Counted from the stretch's first letter, positions 7,892-13,467 are shown. The stretch: 15,408 nt of DNA from Firmicutes bacterium CAG:95 (GCA_000438155.1 FR902918.1:1-15408), one strand, 5' to 3'. A program made the numbers and translations. Notes: generated by a model from the letters alone, not told the origin.

Positions 7892-8042
7892 CTCTCTGCT
7901 CCTTTCTGCTGGATGTAAGCAGATATATACTGCTCAATATTGCAAGCACTCCCGCCGTGATATTGAGCCGACTGTCCATTGCTGCAACAGCCAGAAGAAA
8001 TACCACAAACGCAATGCTCTGTTTGAAACGAATCTTTCTCAA
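7776..8042 (-). CDS. Small membrane protein, two transmembrane segments
   Basis: An 88 aa protein that begins at TTG, with GGGAG 6 bp upstream. Residues 8-22 and 29-45 are hydrophobic (FVVFLLAVAAM, TAGVLAILSSIYLL), separated by a short polar turn, so a two-helix hairpin in the membrane is expected. The remaining half is Arg-rich and soluble, and is encoded in the stretch shared with the next gene. It may therefore be constrained mainly by the other frame. Holin-like in size and topology and just upstream of a wall-acting 3D protein, but I cannot call it a holin. Moderate confidence. Confidence 0.5.
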   Translation of the reverse strand: MRKIRFKQSIAFVVFLLAVAAMDSRLNITAGVLAILSSIYLLTSSRKEQRDVHGTRESRTDYRIRGREGQAERFYMGVGAFHAERRRS

Positions 8043-8136
8043 TGTTCTCCCTTCTGCTTGTCCAACGTGCCCTCTATGTGGTGCGCAGAGGAGAGTTGCA
8101 CACCTTTTTTGTGTAAAAGGGGAATTAAAGGTACTA

Positions 8137-8343
8137 CTATGGTGCTGTTGTGCACCACACAGAAGGCACGTTTTGCCCTTCCTGTTGTTTTTTTACTCTT
8201 TCTGCTTCCTTCAATAACTGCTCCGCTGCACGTCTCAGCTGCGCCTGTCTTCTGGCCCGCTCTTCATCCGTAAGGTCAGGGATATGAACAATATTTACGC
8301 CATTATCAAATTTTTGAATGATTGTCTTTGAATATGTATCCAT
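8137..8343 (-). CDS. Small helical phage protein
   Basis: A 68 aa protein with an ATG start and purine-rich AGAGGAAAGGG upstream. An N-terminal beta-like stretch (YSKTIIQKFDNGVNIVHIPDL) is followed by a highly charged amphipathic helix (TDEERARRQAQLRRAAEQLLKEAERVKKQQ, 25-54), likely a coiled coil. Its position two genes after the Cro-like gene is typical of uncharacterised early phage genes. No enzymatic motif. Function unknown. Confidence 0.6.
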   Translation of the reverse strand: MDTYSKTIIQKFDNGVNIVHIPDLTDEERARRQAQLRRAAEQLLKEAERVKKQQEGQNVPSVWCTTAP

Positions 8344-8402
8344 TTGCTACCCTTTCCTCTTTTTTAGATGATATGTATAACCGCTTGTACGGCTTTACAA
8401 GT

Positions 8403-8786
8403 TTATGGCCTTGCTTCAAAATCTGCAGGTGCTTCCGTATGAAAATATATCTTGTAATGATATGGATCTGTATGAGTTCCGGTGATATCTTCAACCACAT
8501 ACATGGTATAATCATTCAGATAAATATAATTTTTCTTGTACTCATTGGCTCCCGTCTTAACCGTACAGATCAGCTCTCCTGATGTGTTATTGGAAATAGA
8601 CATGAACCCTTCCGCTTCCATGATGATCTTATCCGTTCTGGCGTTGTATACTGTAATCCGCCGTTCTGACTCAAAGTAATCTGCCTGTTTGGAAATGTTG
8701 GCATTTACCTTATCTGCCTCACTGCATCCCGCCATTGTCAGTGCAATTACAACGGATGCTAATACTGTAAATAATCTTTTTTTCAC
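8403..8786 (-). CDS. Phage-type beta-sandwich lipoprotein
   Basis: A 127 aa lipoprotein precursor: a basic MKKR, a hydrophobic core and a lipobox LTMAGC with the lipidated Cys at residue 21, followed by SEADKVNANISKQADYFE. The mature part is beta-strand rich (RRITVYNARTDKIIMEAEG, YIYLNDYTMYVVEDITGTH), matching the small beta-sandwich lipoproteins common in prophages of gut Firmicutes. It should be anchored on the outer face of the cytoplasmic membrane. Phage lipoproteins near the switch often block superinfecting phage DNA entry, but that role is only inferred here. Start is GTG, with AAAGGAGG 8 bp upstream, 19 bp after the Cro-like gene. Confidence 0.8.
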   Translation of the reverse strand: MKKRLFTVLASVVIALTMAGCSEADKVNANISKQADYFESERRITVYNARTDKIIMEAEGFMSISNNTSGELICTVKTGANEYKKNYIYLNDYTMYVVEDITGTHTDPYHYKIYFHTEAPADFEARP

Positions 8787-8805
8787 TCTTTGTACCTCCT
8801 TTCTG

Positions 8806-8994
8806 CTACTCCAATAGCTTGTCTACTTTTACCTTAAGCACTTTGGCTACTGCCTTAAGATTGTCCGCAGTGGGACTTGCGTTTTTCCACTTCGATATTG
8901 TCCCAACGGCTAAATGCGCTTCTCTCTCAACACAACGAATAGATTTCTTATTCTTAGCACAAAGTACTGATACATTTTCATATACGCTCGTCAC
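8806..8994 (-). CDS. Cro-like XRE-family regulator
   Basis: A 62 aa single-domain helix-turn-helix protein, first gene of the leftward lytic operon. The HTH core is visible as IRCVEREAHLAVGTISKWKNASPTADNLKAVAKVLKVKVDKLLE. I place the start at the GTG at 8994 rather than the in-frame GTG at 9000, because GGGAGG then sits 5 bp upstream, whereas the outer GTG overlaps the Shine-Dalgarno. It should bind the TGATAATTATCA-type operators and oppose the divergently encoded repressor. It is transcribed from the strong leftward promoter at 9145-9172, giving a leader of about 145 nt. Confidence 0.85.
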   Translation of the reverse strand: MTSVYENVSVLCAKNKKSIRCVEREAHLAVGTISKWKNASPTADNLKAVAKVLKVKVDKLLE

Positions 8995-9016
8995 AATCAC
9001 CTCCCTTTTTATTTAT

Positions 9017-9034
9017 CTGATAATTATCAACGAA
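9017..9034 (-). promoter_or_regulatory. Operator copy, left side of the switch
   Basis: TTCGTTGATAATTATCAG reads on the minus strand. The identical 18 bp occur on the plus strand at 9115-9132. The core TGATAATTATCA (9018-9029) is a perfect palindrome. It lies just upstream of the rightward promoter's -35 box and close to the Cro-like gene's Shine-Dalgarno. Presumed binding site of the repressor and/or the Cro-like protein. Confidence 0.75.
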
Positions 9035-9038
9035 TTTA

Positions 9039-9067
9039 TTGACTTTTTGCTGATTTTATTCTACAAT
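9039..9067 (+). promoter_or_regulatory. Rightward promoter for the repressor and lysogeny genes
   Basis: TTGACT (9039-9044), 17 bp, TACAAT (9062-9067). The predicted start is near 9074, giving a 137-nt leader before the repressor ATG. It points toward the leftward promoter at 9145-9172, so the two transcripts overlap antisense by about 65 nt. A TGATTTTATTCT half-site lies in its spacer. Confidence 0.6.
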
Positions 9068-9087
9068 GAATCTACCACAAAACATTG

Positions 9088-9194
9088 CTATAAAAATCAG
9101 CACCCAAGTCGCATTTCGTTGATAATTATCAGCGGTATGGTTTTATTATACTGCTTTTTATCAGTTTGTCAATGCTTTTTGTTGATTTTTATCA
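9088..9194. promoter_or_regulatory. Phased operator array
   Basis: Four 12-bp sites resemble TGATAATTATCA: 9088-9099 (8 of 12 matches), 9120-9131 (perfect palindrome), 9152-9163 (9 of 12) and 9183-9194 (TGATTTTTATCA, 10 of 12). Their centres are 32, 32 and 31 bp apart, close to three helical turns, so bound proteins would sit on one face of the DNA. The array covers the leftward promoter, and its last site abuts the repressor's Shine-Dalgarno, allowing autoregulation. The weaker sites are degenerate calls. Confidence 0.6.
9145..9172 (-). promoter_or_regulatory. Leftward early lytic promoter
   Basis: On the minus strand, TTGACA (9172-9167), a 16-bp spacer and TATAAT (9150-9145) give both hexamers at consensus. 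The predicted start is near 9138. It drives the Cro-like gene and, with no obvious same-strand terminator before the window edge, possibly the whole leftward operon. Operator sites flank it on both sides and one lies in its spacer. Confidence 0.8.
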
Positions 9195-9210
9195 GCGGAA
9201 AGAGAAAAAC

Positions 9211-9576
9211 ATGACACTGAATGAACGAATCGTGAATTTATGTGAAAAAAAGGGGATCTCGCAATCTAAACTAGAGAAGGACTTAGGCATAGCCAAGGGA
9301 TCTGTTACTAAATGGAAAACACAGGAACCCAGACATTCCACCATTGAAAAGGTGGCTGACTATTTTGGTGTTTCTGTAGAATATATAATGACTGGAGAAG
9401 AAACCTCTGGCTACTATCTCAATGAAGAAACTGCAAAAATGGCACAGGAAATGTTTGAGGATCCAGATATGCGTTCCCTCTTCGATATGAAAAGAAATAT
9501 GCCGCCGGAAAGATTTAAAGCACATATGGAATTTATGAAGAATCTTTATAAACAAGAAACTGGTGAAGACATATAA
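9211..9576 (+). CDS. XRE-family phage repressor (CI-like)
   Basis: A 121 aa protein, likely the lysogeny repressor. The N-terminal HTH spans about residues 1-62 (LNERIVNLCEKKGISQSKLEKDLGIAKGSVTKWK... DYFGVSVEYIMTG). A helical C-terminal segment (70-121) probably mediates oligomerisation, and no peptidase domain for self-cleavage is visible. I chose the ATG at 9211 because GGAAAGAG precedes it at normal spacing; upstream in-frame ATG codons fall in operator DNA. It is first in the rightward lysogeny group and is followed by an ImmA-like gene, consistent with inactivation by a separate protein rather than RecA-stimulated self-cleavage. Confidence 0.85.
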   Translation: MTLNERIVNLCEKKGISQSKLEKDLGIAKGSVTKWKTQEPRHSTIEKVADYFGVSVEYIMTGEETSGYYLNEETAKMAQEMFEDPDMRSLFDMKRNMPPERFKAHMEFMKNLYKQETGEDI

Positions 9577-9627
9577 GTACTAATTATGGTACATACAAAA
9601 TGTTATATGTGTAATGGGTGATGAACT

Positions 9628-9837
9628 TTGGATATTAATACACGGCTTATAGATATGGATGTTCTTATAGGTGAACAGGTAATAAAAAATGTGGACGATA
9701 GCTACACTATACTGCTCAATTCCCGCCTTTCCCACGAACGGCAGTTAGAATGTTACCTTCACGCCATAAACCACATCCAAAGCAACGATTTTGAAAAAAA
9801 CAATTCCAATATAATAGAATTGGAAGCACACAGTTGA
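9628..9837 (+). CDS. Small ImmA/IrrE-like protein with altered HExxH motif
   Basis: A 69 aa protein starting at TTG, with GGGTGATG about 6-8 bp upstream. The pattern DDSYTILLNSRLSHERQLECYLHAINHIQSNDFEKN...IIELEAHS matches the core of short ImmA/IrrE-type metallopeptidases that sit beside phage repressors: an ILLNSRLS strand, then the zinc-motif helix, then a C-terminal E-x-E-A-H. The expected HExxH reads HAINH here, so the catalytic Glu is replaced by Ala while both metal-binding His remain. It may therefore bind the repressor without cleaving it, or be inactive. Classification by pattern only. Confidence 0.6.
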   Translation: MDINTRLIDMDVLIGEQVIKNVDDSYTILLNSRLSHERQLECYLHAINHIQSNDFEKNNSNIIELEAHS

Positions 9838-9856
9838 TTCTTAGAGGATTTTTAGA

Positions 9857-10618
9857 ATGACGTTTATGAGAAGATTTATGGATATGCTAAACATGACCAA
9901 TCAAAATAACGGCACAAAAACCGTTAAGAATGTTTCATATTCTTCTGATTTATTTAAAATATATAATGGGTCGCTTTCAAAAAGAAAGGAAGAAATAATA
10001 TCACGTGATATTCTAAGCACTATAGGCTTGTGTTCTGCAAACAATTTATGCAAAGAAGCACGAGATTATTTAGATCAAAAACACTCACGTATCGAAACAT
10101 GTGTATATGCAGCAAATTTGTGTATTCCCGCTATCAATAATAACGAACTATATTTAGTATCTCATGCATTCCAATGGGCAGGTGCTAAATATAGAAAAGA
10201 GGCCATATCCTACACAAAAGAATTTATATTAAAAGGAGCCATTTCAGACTATATCCCCTGTTATATATGCTCACAATACGGAACTTCATTTGATCAACGC
10301 ATAAAATTTATAGCTATTGAGCATCAAAATCTTGCCATACTATACTCGAAAGAATATATGTTTAGGGAAGCAATAGCTGAATTACAAATAGCATTGCAAA
10401 TAGCACCTTATTTACTTAGTATATATTCATGTATATCTCAAAATTATGTTAAACTTGGTGATTATGAATCTGCATTGTCAATCTTACATCAGGCTCAAAA
10501 TACAAAGTACTATAAACAAGATAATACAATGAGAAAATTAATTGATAATTCTATAAATAATGTGATCCACAAAAAAGAACAAGGTTATGTTTACAAACCA
10601 AGAAATAAGAAGAATTAA
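9857..10618 (+). CDS. AT-rich TPR-like helical cargo protein
   Basis: A 253 aa protein of mostly paired helices. Residues about 160-225 (QNLAILYSKEYMFREAIAELQIALQIAPYLLSIYSCISQNYVKLGDYESALSILHQAQN) fit two tetratricopeptide repeats, with weaker helical pairs from about 65 onward. No signal peptide or enzymatic motif is seen. The gene is markedly more AT-rich than the replication genes, suggesting separate acquisition, as for lysogenic-conversion cargo. It follows the ImmA-like gene by 19 bp with AGAGGA upstream of its ATG, so it is probably co-transcribed with the repressor in lysogens. TPRs scaffold protein contacts; the specific role is unknown. Confidence 0.65.
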   Translation: MTFMRRFMDMLNMTNQNNGTKTVKNVSYSSDLFKIYNGSLSKRKEEIISRDILSTIGLCSANNLCKEARDYLDQKHSRIETCVYAANLCIPAINNNELYLVSHAFQWAGAKYRKEAISYTKEFILKGAISDYIPCYICSQYGTSFDQRIKFIAIEHQNLAILYSKEYMFREAIAELQIALQIAPYLLSIYSCISQNYVKLGDYESALSILHQAQNTKYYKQDNTMRKLIDNSINNVIHKKEQGYVYKPRNKKN

Positions 10619-10647
10619 TAATATATACTAAAGAGGGGAAATCACAA

Positions 10648-11040
10648 ATGAAATGTCCTAATTGTAACGCTGAAGTTACTGGAAGATTCTGCTCCTATTG
10701 CGGATCAGAAATGCCAAAAGAAAAAGAAACTGTTAATATCACTGACAATCGAAGCACTGTAATTAATAACTATTACACCCAGGCTGCACCCACCACATCA
10801 GCTCCTGTGCAAAGATCTGTACCGGTAATTCCAGTGTATTCTAAAAAATCAAAGGCTGCTGCTTTAATCCTTTGTATTTTCCTTGGGTACTTTGGTGTAC
10901 ATTACTTCTATGTTGGTAAAACAGGAACCGGATTGCTTTATCTGTTCACTTTCGGACTATTCGGTATCGGTTGGTTTATAGATATTTTCAGAATAGCATG
11001 CGGATCTTTTAAAGATAAAAACAGACTATTATTACATTAA
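10648..11040 (+). CDS. Zinc-ribbon/TM2-domain membrane protein
   Basis: A 130 aa protein with an N-terminal zinc ribbon (CPNCNAEVTGRFCSYCGSE; C3, C6, C15, C18), a polar Thr/Pro/Ser linker (about 27-68) and a C-terminal TM2 domain (about 70-128) with two hydrophobic helices around the family signature GYFGVHYFYVGKTGTGLLYLFT and a second helix FGIGWFIDIFRI. It should sit in the cytoplasmic membrane with the zinc ribbon in the cytosol. GAGGGG lies 8-9 bp upstream of the ATG. It is encoded between the TPR-like gene and the recombinase, so it is presumably expressed in lysogens. TM2 proteins have no general defined reaction. Confidence 0.85.
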   Translation: MKCPNCNAEVTGRFCSYCGSEMPKEKETVNITDNRSTVINNYYTQAAPTTSAPVQRSVPVIPVYSKKSKAAALILCIFLGYFGVHYFYVGKTGTGLLYLFTFGLFGIGWFIDIFRIACGSFKDKNRLLLH

Positions 11041-11041
11041 A

Positions 11042-11078
11042 TAAAAATCTGCCCCAGTATTGGCGTACCGGAGCAGAT
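11042..11078 (-). terminator. Intrinsic terminator, minus strand
   Basis: On the minus strand, ATCTGCTCC pairs with GGGGCAGAT (11078-11070 with 11055-11047) over 9 bp including one U-G wobble, followed by TTTTTAT. On the plus strand that pair becomes C-A and no T-run follows. It thus stops leftward RNA heading toward the end of the TM2 gene. Confidence 0.6.
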
Positions 11079-11118
11079 CAGGAACCACATCGGGAAAACC
11101 GATACAGTCACCTACACA
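11042..11118 (-). ncRNA. Candidate small RNA antisense to the recombinase leader
   Basis: A leftward RNA of about 77 nt is predicted from the promoter at 11125-11153 and the terminator ending near 11042. Besides the terminator it can form ATCGG-pentaloop-CCGAT (11103-11089). No open frame with a Shine-Dalgarno lies in it. It would be complementary to any rightward transcript entering the recombinase gene from the TM2 gene, so antisense control of recombinase expression is possible. Inferred only from signals. Confidence 0.35.
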
Positions 11119-11124
11119 AGTGAA

Positions 11125-11153
11125 ATTGTATCATTCTCCCGGTGAATTTACAA
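11125..11153 (-). promoter_or_regulatory. Candidate leftward promoter upstream of the recombinase
   Basis: On the minus strand, TTGTAA (11153-11148), 17 bp, TACAAT (11130-11125), with TGA immediately before the -10 giving an extended -10 (TGATACAAT). Predicted start near 11118. It partly overlaps the plus-strand terminator hairpin. Confidence 0.45.
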
Positions 11154-11205
11154 GCACCGGGCATTTTTATGCCCTGCTATCGTAAAATATACAAAGGAGA
11201 ATGAT
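11130..11205 (+). promoter_or_regulatory. Inverted repeat that can mask the recombinase Shine-Dalgarno
   Basis: ATCATTCTCC (11130-11139) is the perfect complement of GGAGAATGAT (11196-11205), which contains the recombinase Shine-Dalgarno. In a long rightward transcript this 10-bp pairing would sequester the ribosome site. It competes with the terminator hairpin starting at 11138. Pairing in vivo is unproven. Confidence 0.45.
11138..11168 (+). terminator. Intrinsic terminator after the lysogeny/cargo genes
   Basis: CCCGGTG (11138-11144) and CACCGGG (11155-11161) form a 7-bp GC-rich stem with a 10-nt loop, followed by CATTTTTA. It would end rightward transcripts from the repressor group, 40 bp before the recombinase ATG, separating recombinase expression from lysogenic transcription. 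Confidence 0.75.
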
Positions 11206-11207
11206 CC

Positions 11208-12803
11208 ATGTCATATGATATTACTACTTTTTCCGTAAATGAAGTAATTATATATCTCAGGAAGTCTCGTTCCGATGATCCGGCTCTGACGGTTGAAGAA
11301 GTTCTTTTTAAACATGAGACACAGCTTCAGGAATATGCCCTCACCGTCTTTGGTGACCATATTCCCGAATATAATATCTTCCGTGAGGTTGTGTCTGGTG
11401 AAACCATTGCAGCCCGCCCGATTATGCAACAGGTAATGCGCTTACTGGAAACAGGAACCAGGAGAGCTGCTCTTGTTATTGAACCGGCCAGACTCTCCCG
11501 TGGTGATCTGGAAGACTGTGGCAGGATTATCAATACCTTCCGCTATACCAACACCTTGGTTATCACTCCACCTAAGACTTATGATCTGACCGATGAATAT
11601 GATCGTAAATTCTTTGAAATGGAATTAATGCGCAGCAATGATTATCTGGAATATACCAAAAAGATCCTGAATCGTGGCCGTGTTGCCTCCGTTAAACAGG
11701 GGAACTTTATCGGATCCGTTCCGGCCTATGGATATAAGAAGGTAAAGACAGGATCCGGAAAAGATGCCAGTCACACTCTTGAAATCGTACCGGAAGAGGC
11801 CGAAGCTGTTAAGATCATGTATCATCTGTTTATCCATGAAGGATATGGCTTCACTAGAATTGCAAAGCATCTTGACAGCATCGGCATTAAACCAAGGAAA
11901 TCCGATCACTGGTCTCCTGCTGCCATTAAGGATATGATTGAAAATCCGGTTTATATCGGTAAGATCCGGTGGAATCATGCCAAAACGCAGAAAATTATGG
12001 TTAACGGTCAGATCACCAAGACAAGACCGCGGGAAAAAGATATGTCCAAATGGGTTTACGTTGACGGCAAGCATCAGCCGATCATAGATGAAGCCACCTA
12101 TCAGGCAGCACTTGATATGAGAGGCAAAAAGCCAAAGGTGAAGCGTGGCACGGAACTTTCCAATCCTTTTGCAGGTCTGCTCTTCTGCGGAACCTGTGGT
12201 AAAGCCATGTCCCATAAGGTGTATCAGCAAAAGAAATGTAATACCGGCCACATCACAGAATGTATGATCTGCAACAACCAGTCCATATGCAAAACCAAAT
12301 CCGTATTATATGCACCTTTCCTTGATCGTGTCGTGAAGACCCTGGAAGATACGATTGCCGACTTTGAAGTGAAATTACAGAACAATGATACGCTGGAAGC
12401 CAACCAGATCCATATGCGTGTTGTGAATAATTTAGAAGCAGATCTTCAGCGCTTAAAAGCGAAAGACCTGCGGCAGAAAGACGCTTACGAAGATGGTATT
12501 TATACCAAGGCAGAATATGCACTGCGTAATGCCAAACTGCAGGAACAGATCTCTAAGACTGTGGATGCTTTAAATCAGGCGAAAGAATCCATTCTTCCGG
12601 TCGATGATTATGAAGAAAAGATCATGCGCTTTACCAACTGCCTAAATGCCCTGCTGGATCCCACCGTTCCTGCAAAGACCAAGAATGTCTTACTTAAATC
12701 CTGTATTAATAAGATTGTTTACCATAACAATATGGAGTCCAAACCCGGTGTCGGACGGTATGTGGAGAATATTTTCTCGCTTGATATCTTTTTACGCCTA
12801 TAA
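11208..12803 (+). CDS. Large serine recombinase (phage integrase)
   Basis: A 531 aa large serine recombinase that catalyses integration, and with a directionality factor excision, of the element. The N-terminal resolvase domain (about 12-155) has YLRKSRSD with the likely nucleophile S20 and the conserved EPARLSRGDLED (91-102). A recombinase domain follows (about 165-305, with GSVPAYGYKK and GYGFTRIAKHLDSIGI). The zinc ribbon is at 326-360 (C326, C329, C343, C351, C354, C360) and a coiled coil at about 375-455. The length is normal and nothing looks broken. AAAGGAG precedes the ATG by 8 bp. No clear sigma-A promoter lies between the preceding terminator and this gene. Its stop lies about 20 bp from the junction with cotJC, the usual place for an attachment site. 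Confidence 0.95.
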   Translation: MSYDITTFSVNEVIIYLRKSRSDDPALTVEEVLFKHETQLQEYALTVFGDHIPEYNIFREVVSGETIAARPIMQQVMRLLETGTRRAALVIEPARLSRGDLEDCGRIINTFRYTNTLVITPPKTYDLTDEYDRKFFEMELMRSNDYLEYTKKILNRGRVASVKQGNFIGSVPAYGYKKVKTGSGKDASHTLEIVPEEAEAVKIMYHLFIHEGYGFTRIAKHLDSIGIKPRKSDHWSPAAIKDMIENPVYIGKIRWNHAKTQKIMVNGQITKTRPREKDMSKWVYVDGKHQPIIDEATYQAALDMRGKKPKVKRGTELSNPFAGLLFCGTCGKAMSHKVYQQKKCNTGHITECMICNNQSICKTKSVLYAPFLDRVVKTLEDTIADFEVKLQNNDTLEANQIHMRVVNNLEADLQRLKAKDLRQKDAYEDGIYTKAEYALRNAKLQEQISKTVDALNQAKESILPVDDYEEKIMRFTNCLNALLDPTVPAKTKNVLLKSCINKIVYHNNMESKPGVGRYVENIFSLDIFLRL

Positions 12804-12840
12804 CTTCCAACATCAATGTGCTAATGAGCTGGCCCATCTT
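12804..12840 (+). other. Attachment-site junction of the element with cotJC
   Basis: Element sequence changes to cotJC coding sequence between the recombinase stop and GAGCTGGCCCATCTTGAG (12826-12843), which encodes the near-invariant ELAHLE of CotJC. Just before it the frame reads QCAN where family members have a sequence like IGTE, placing the crossover roughly at 12815-12828. The exact dinucleotide cannot be fixed without the other junction or an empty site. Confidence 0.7.
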
Positions 12841-13242
12841 GAGATGGTTTCCACCATTGTTCATCAGCTTACCAGAAACCTTTCCATGGAGGAAATTGAA
12901 GAGTCCGGGTTTGCAAATTACTATGTGGATCATACGGTTGGTGTATGGCCGATGGCAGCCGGAGGCATCCCTTTTAACAGTTGTGAATTCCAGTCAAAAG
13001 GGGATGCGATTACTGACCTCTTCGAGAACATGGCTGCGGAGCAGAAAGCCCGCTCCACGTATGATAATATTCTGCGTCTCGTCCGTGATGACCCGGATGT
13101 ATGCGAACCGATTAAATTCCTGCGTGCTAGAGAGGTTGTCCACTTCCAGCGCTTTGGAGAAGCTCTCCGGATCGTTCAGGATAAACTGGATTCACAGAAT
13201 TTCTATCAGTTCAATCCTGAATTTGACAAGTGCAAATCATAA
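12826..13242 (+). pseudogene. cotJC: 3' fragment of cotJC, spore coat manganese catalase, interrupted by the element
   Basis: These 138 codons match the C-terminal two-thirds of CotJC, a mother-cell-made spore coat protein of the manganese catalase family. Seen here are ELAHLEMVSTIVHQLTRNL, YYVDHTVGVWPMAAGG, SKGDAITDLFENMAAEQKAR and REVVHFQRFGEALRIVQDKLDS. Metal ligands in ELAHLE, AAEQKAR and REVVHF are kept. The first 60 or so residues, including the first Glu ligand, and the start codon are missing, because the element's recombinase end lies directly upstream. The frame has no stop or shift, so precise excision would restore a full gene if the 5' part survives at the other end. Usual length is about 190 aa. 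No in-frame start with a ribosome site is seen, so it should be silent while interrupted. Confidence 0.88.
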
Positions 13243-13277
13243 GGAATATCATATCAAAAATGTAGAGACAGTTATAA

Positions 13278-13302
13278 AAGGCGAGGTGTATATCCTCGCC
13301 TT
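13278..13302. terminator. Bidirectional-looking terminator between cotJC and the convergent genes
   Basis: AAGGCGAGG (13278-13286) pairs perfectly with CCTCGCCTT (13294-13302) around a 7-nt loop. On the minus strand it continues into TTTTATAAC, a better U-run than on the plus strand. It lies between cotJC and the oppositely oriented radical SAM region, so it probably serves both. Confidence 0.75.
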
Positions 13303-13305
13303 ATC

Positions 13306-13466
13306 CTAAAGCTTATACTGAATGAAGTTTTCATTATATTTAAATTCAAAATCAGAATACCGTTTAACTCCCTGGCACCCTCTTCCCTAAGTTGGTTAAT
13401 TCTCATCATAATAAAACCATCTAATTCATTTTCTGTAAGTCGTTTGAGCTGATCTTCTTTTTCGCT
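13306..13466 (-). pseudogene. Frameshifted remnant of a small gene downstream of the radical SAM gene
   Basis: Minus-strand frame from 13466 reads SEKEDQLKRLTENELDGF and then IMMRINQLREEGAREL. At about 13363-13366 the frame must shift by one base to continue RYSDFEFKYNENFIQYKL and a TAG stop. One A missing from TTAAAC would account for it, restoring ...ARELKRYSDF. No start codon lies between the previous in-frame stop and the coding-like part, although AGGAG is present. It looks like a decayed gene for a charged protein of about 50 aa. Family unknown. Confidence 0.45.
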
Positions 13467-13467
13467 C

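Noticed and set aside
8141..8156. GGTGC/GCACC hairpin as a terminator within the early operon
   Set aside because: Only a 5-6 bp stem and no T-run on either strand; it lies inside the end of the 68-aa gene.
9166..9210. Longer repressor start at 9166
   Set aside because: The extra 15 codons cover operator DNA and lack a Shine-Dalgarno; 9211 has one.
11161..11195. Possible sigma-E promoter for the recombinase (ATACA at 11189-11193 resembles CATACAAT)
   Set aside because: No ATATT-like -35 lies at the right distance, and the start would fall in the Shine-Dalgarno.
12646..12825. Open frame running through the recombinase 3' end into the cotJC fragment, which would give a 198-aa fusion
   Set aside because: The first 60 codons are an out-of-frame shadow of the recombinase coding sequence with no ribosome site; only the part from 12826 resembles a protein family.
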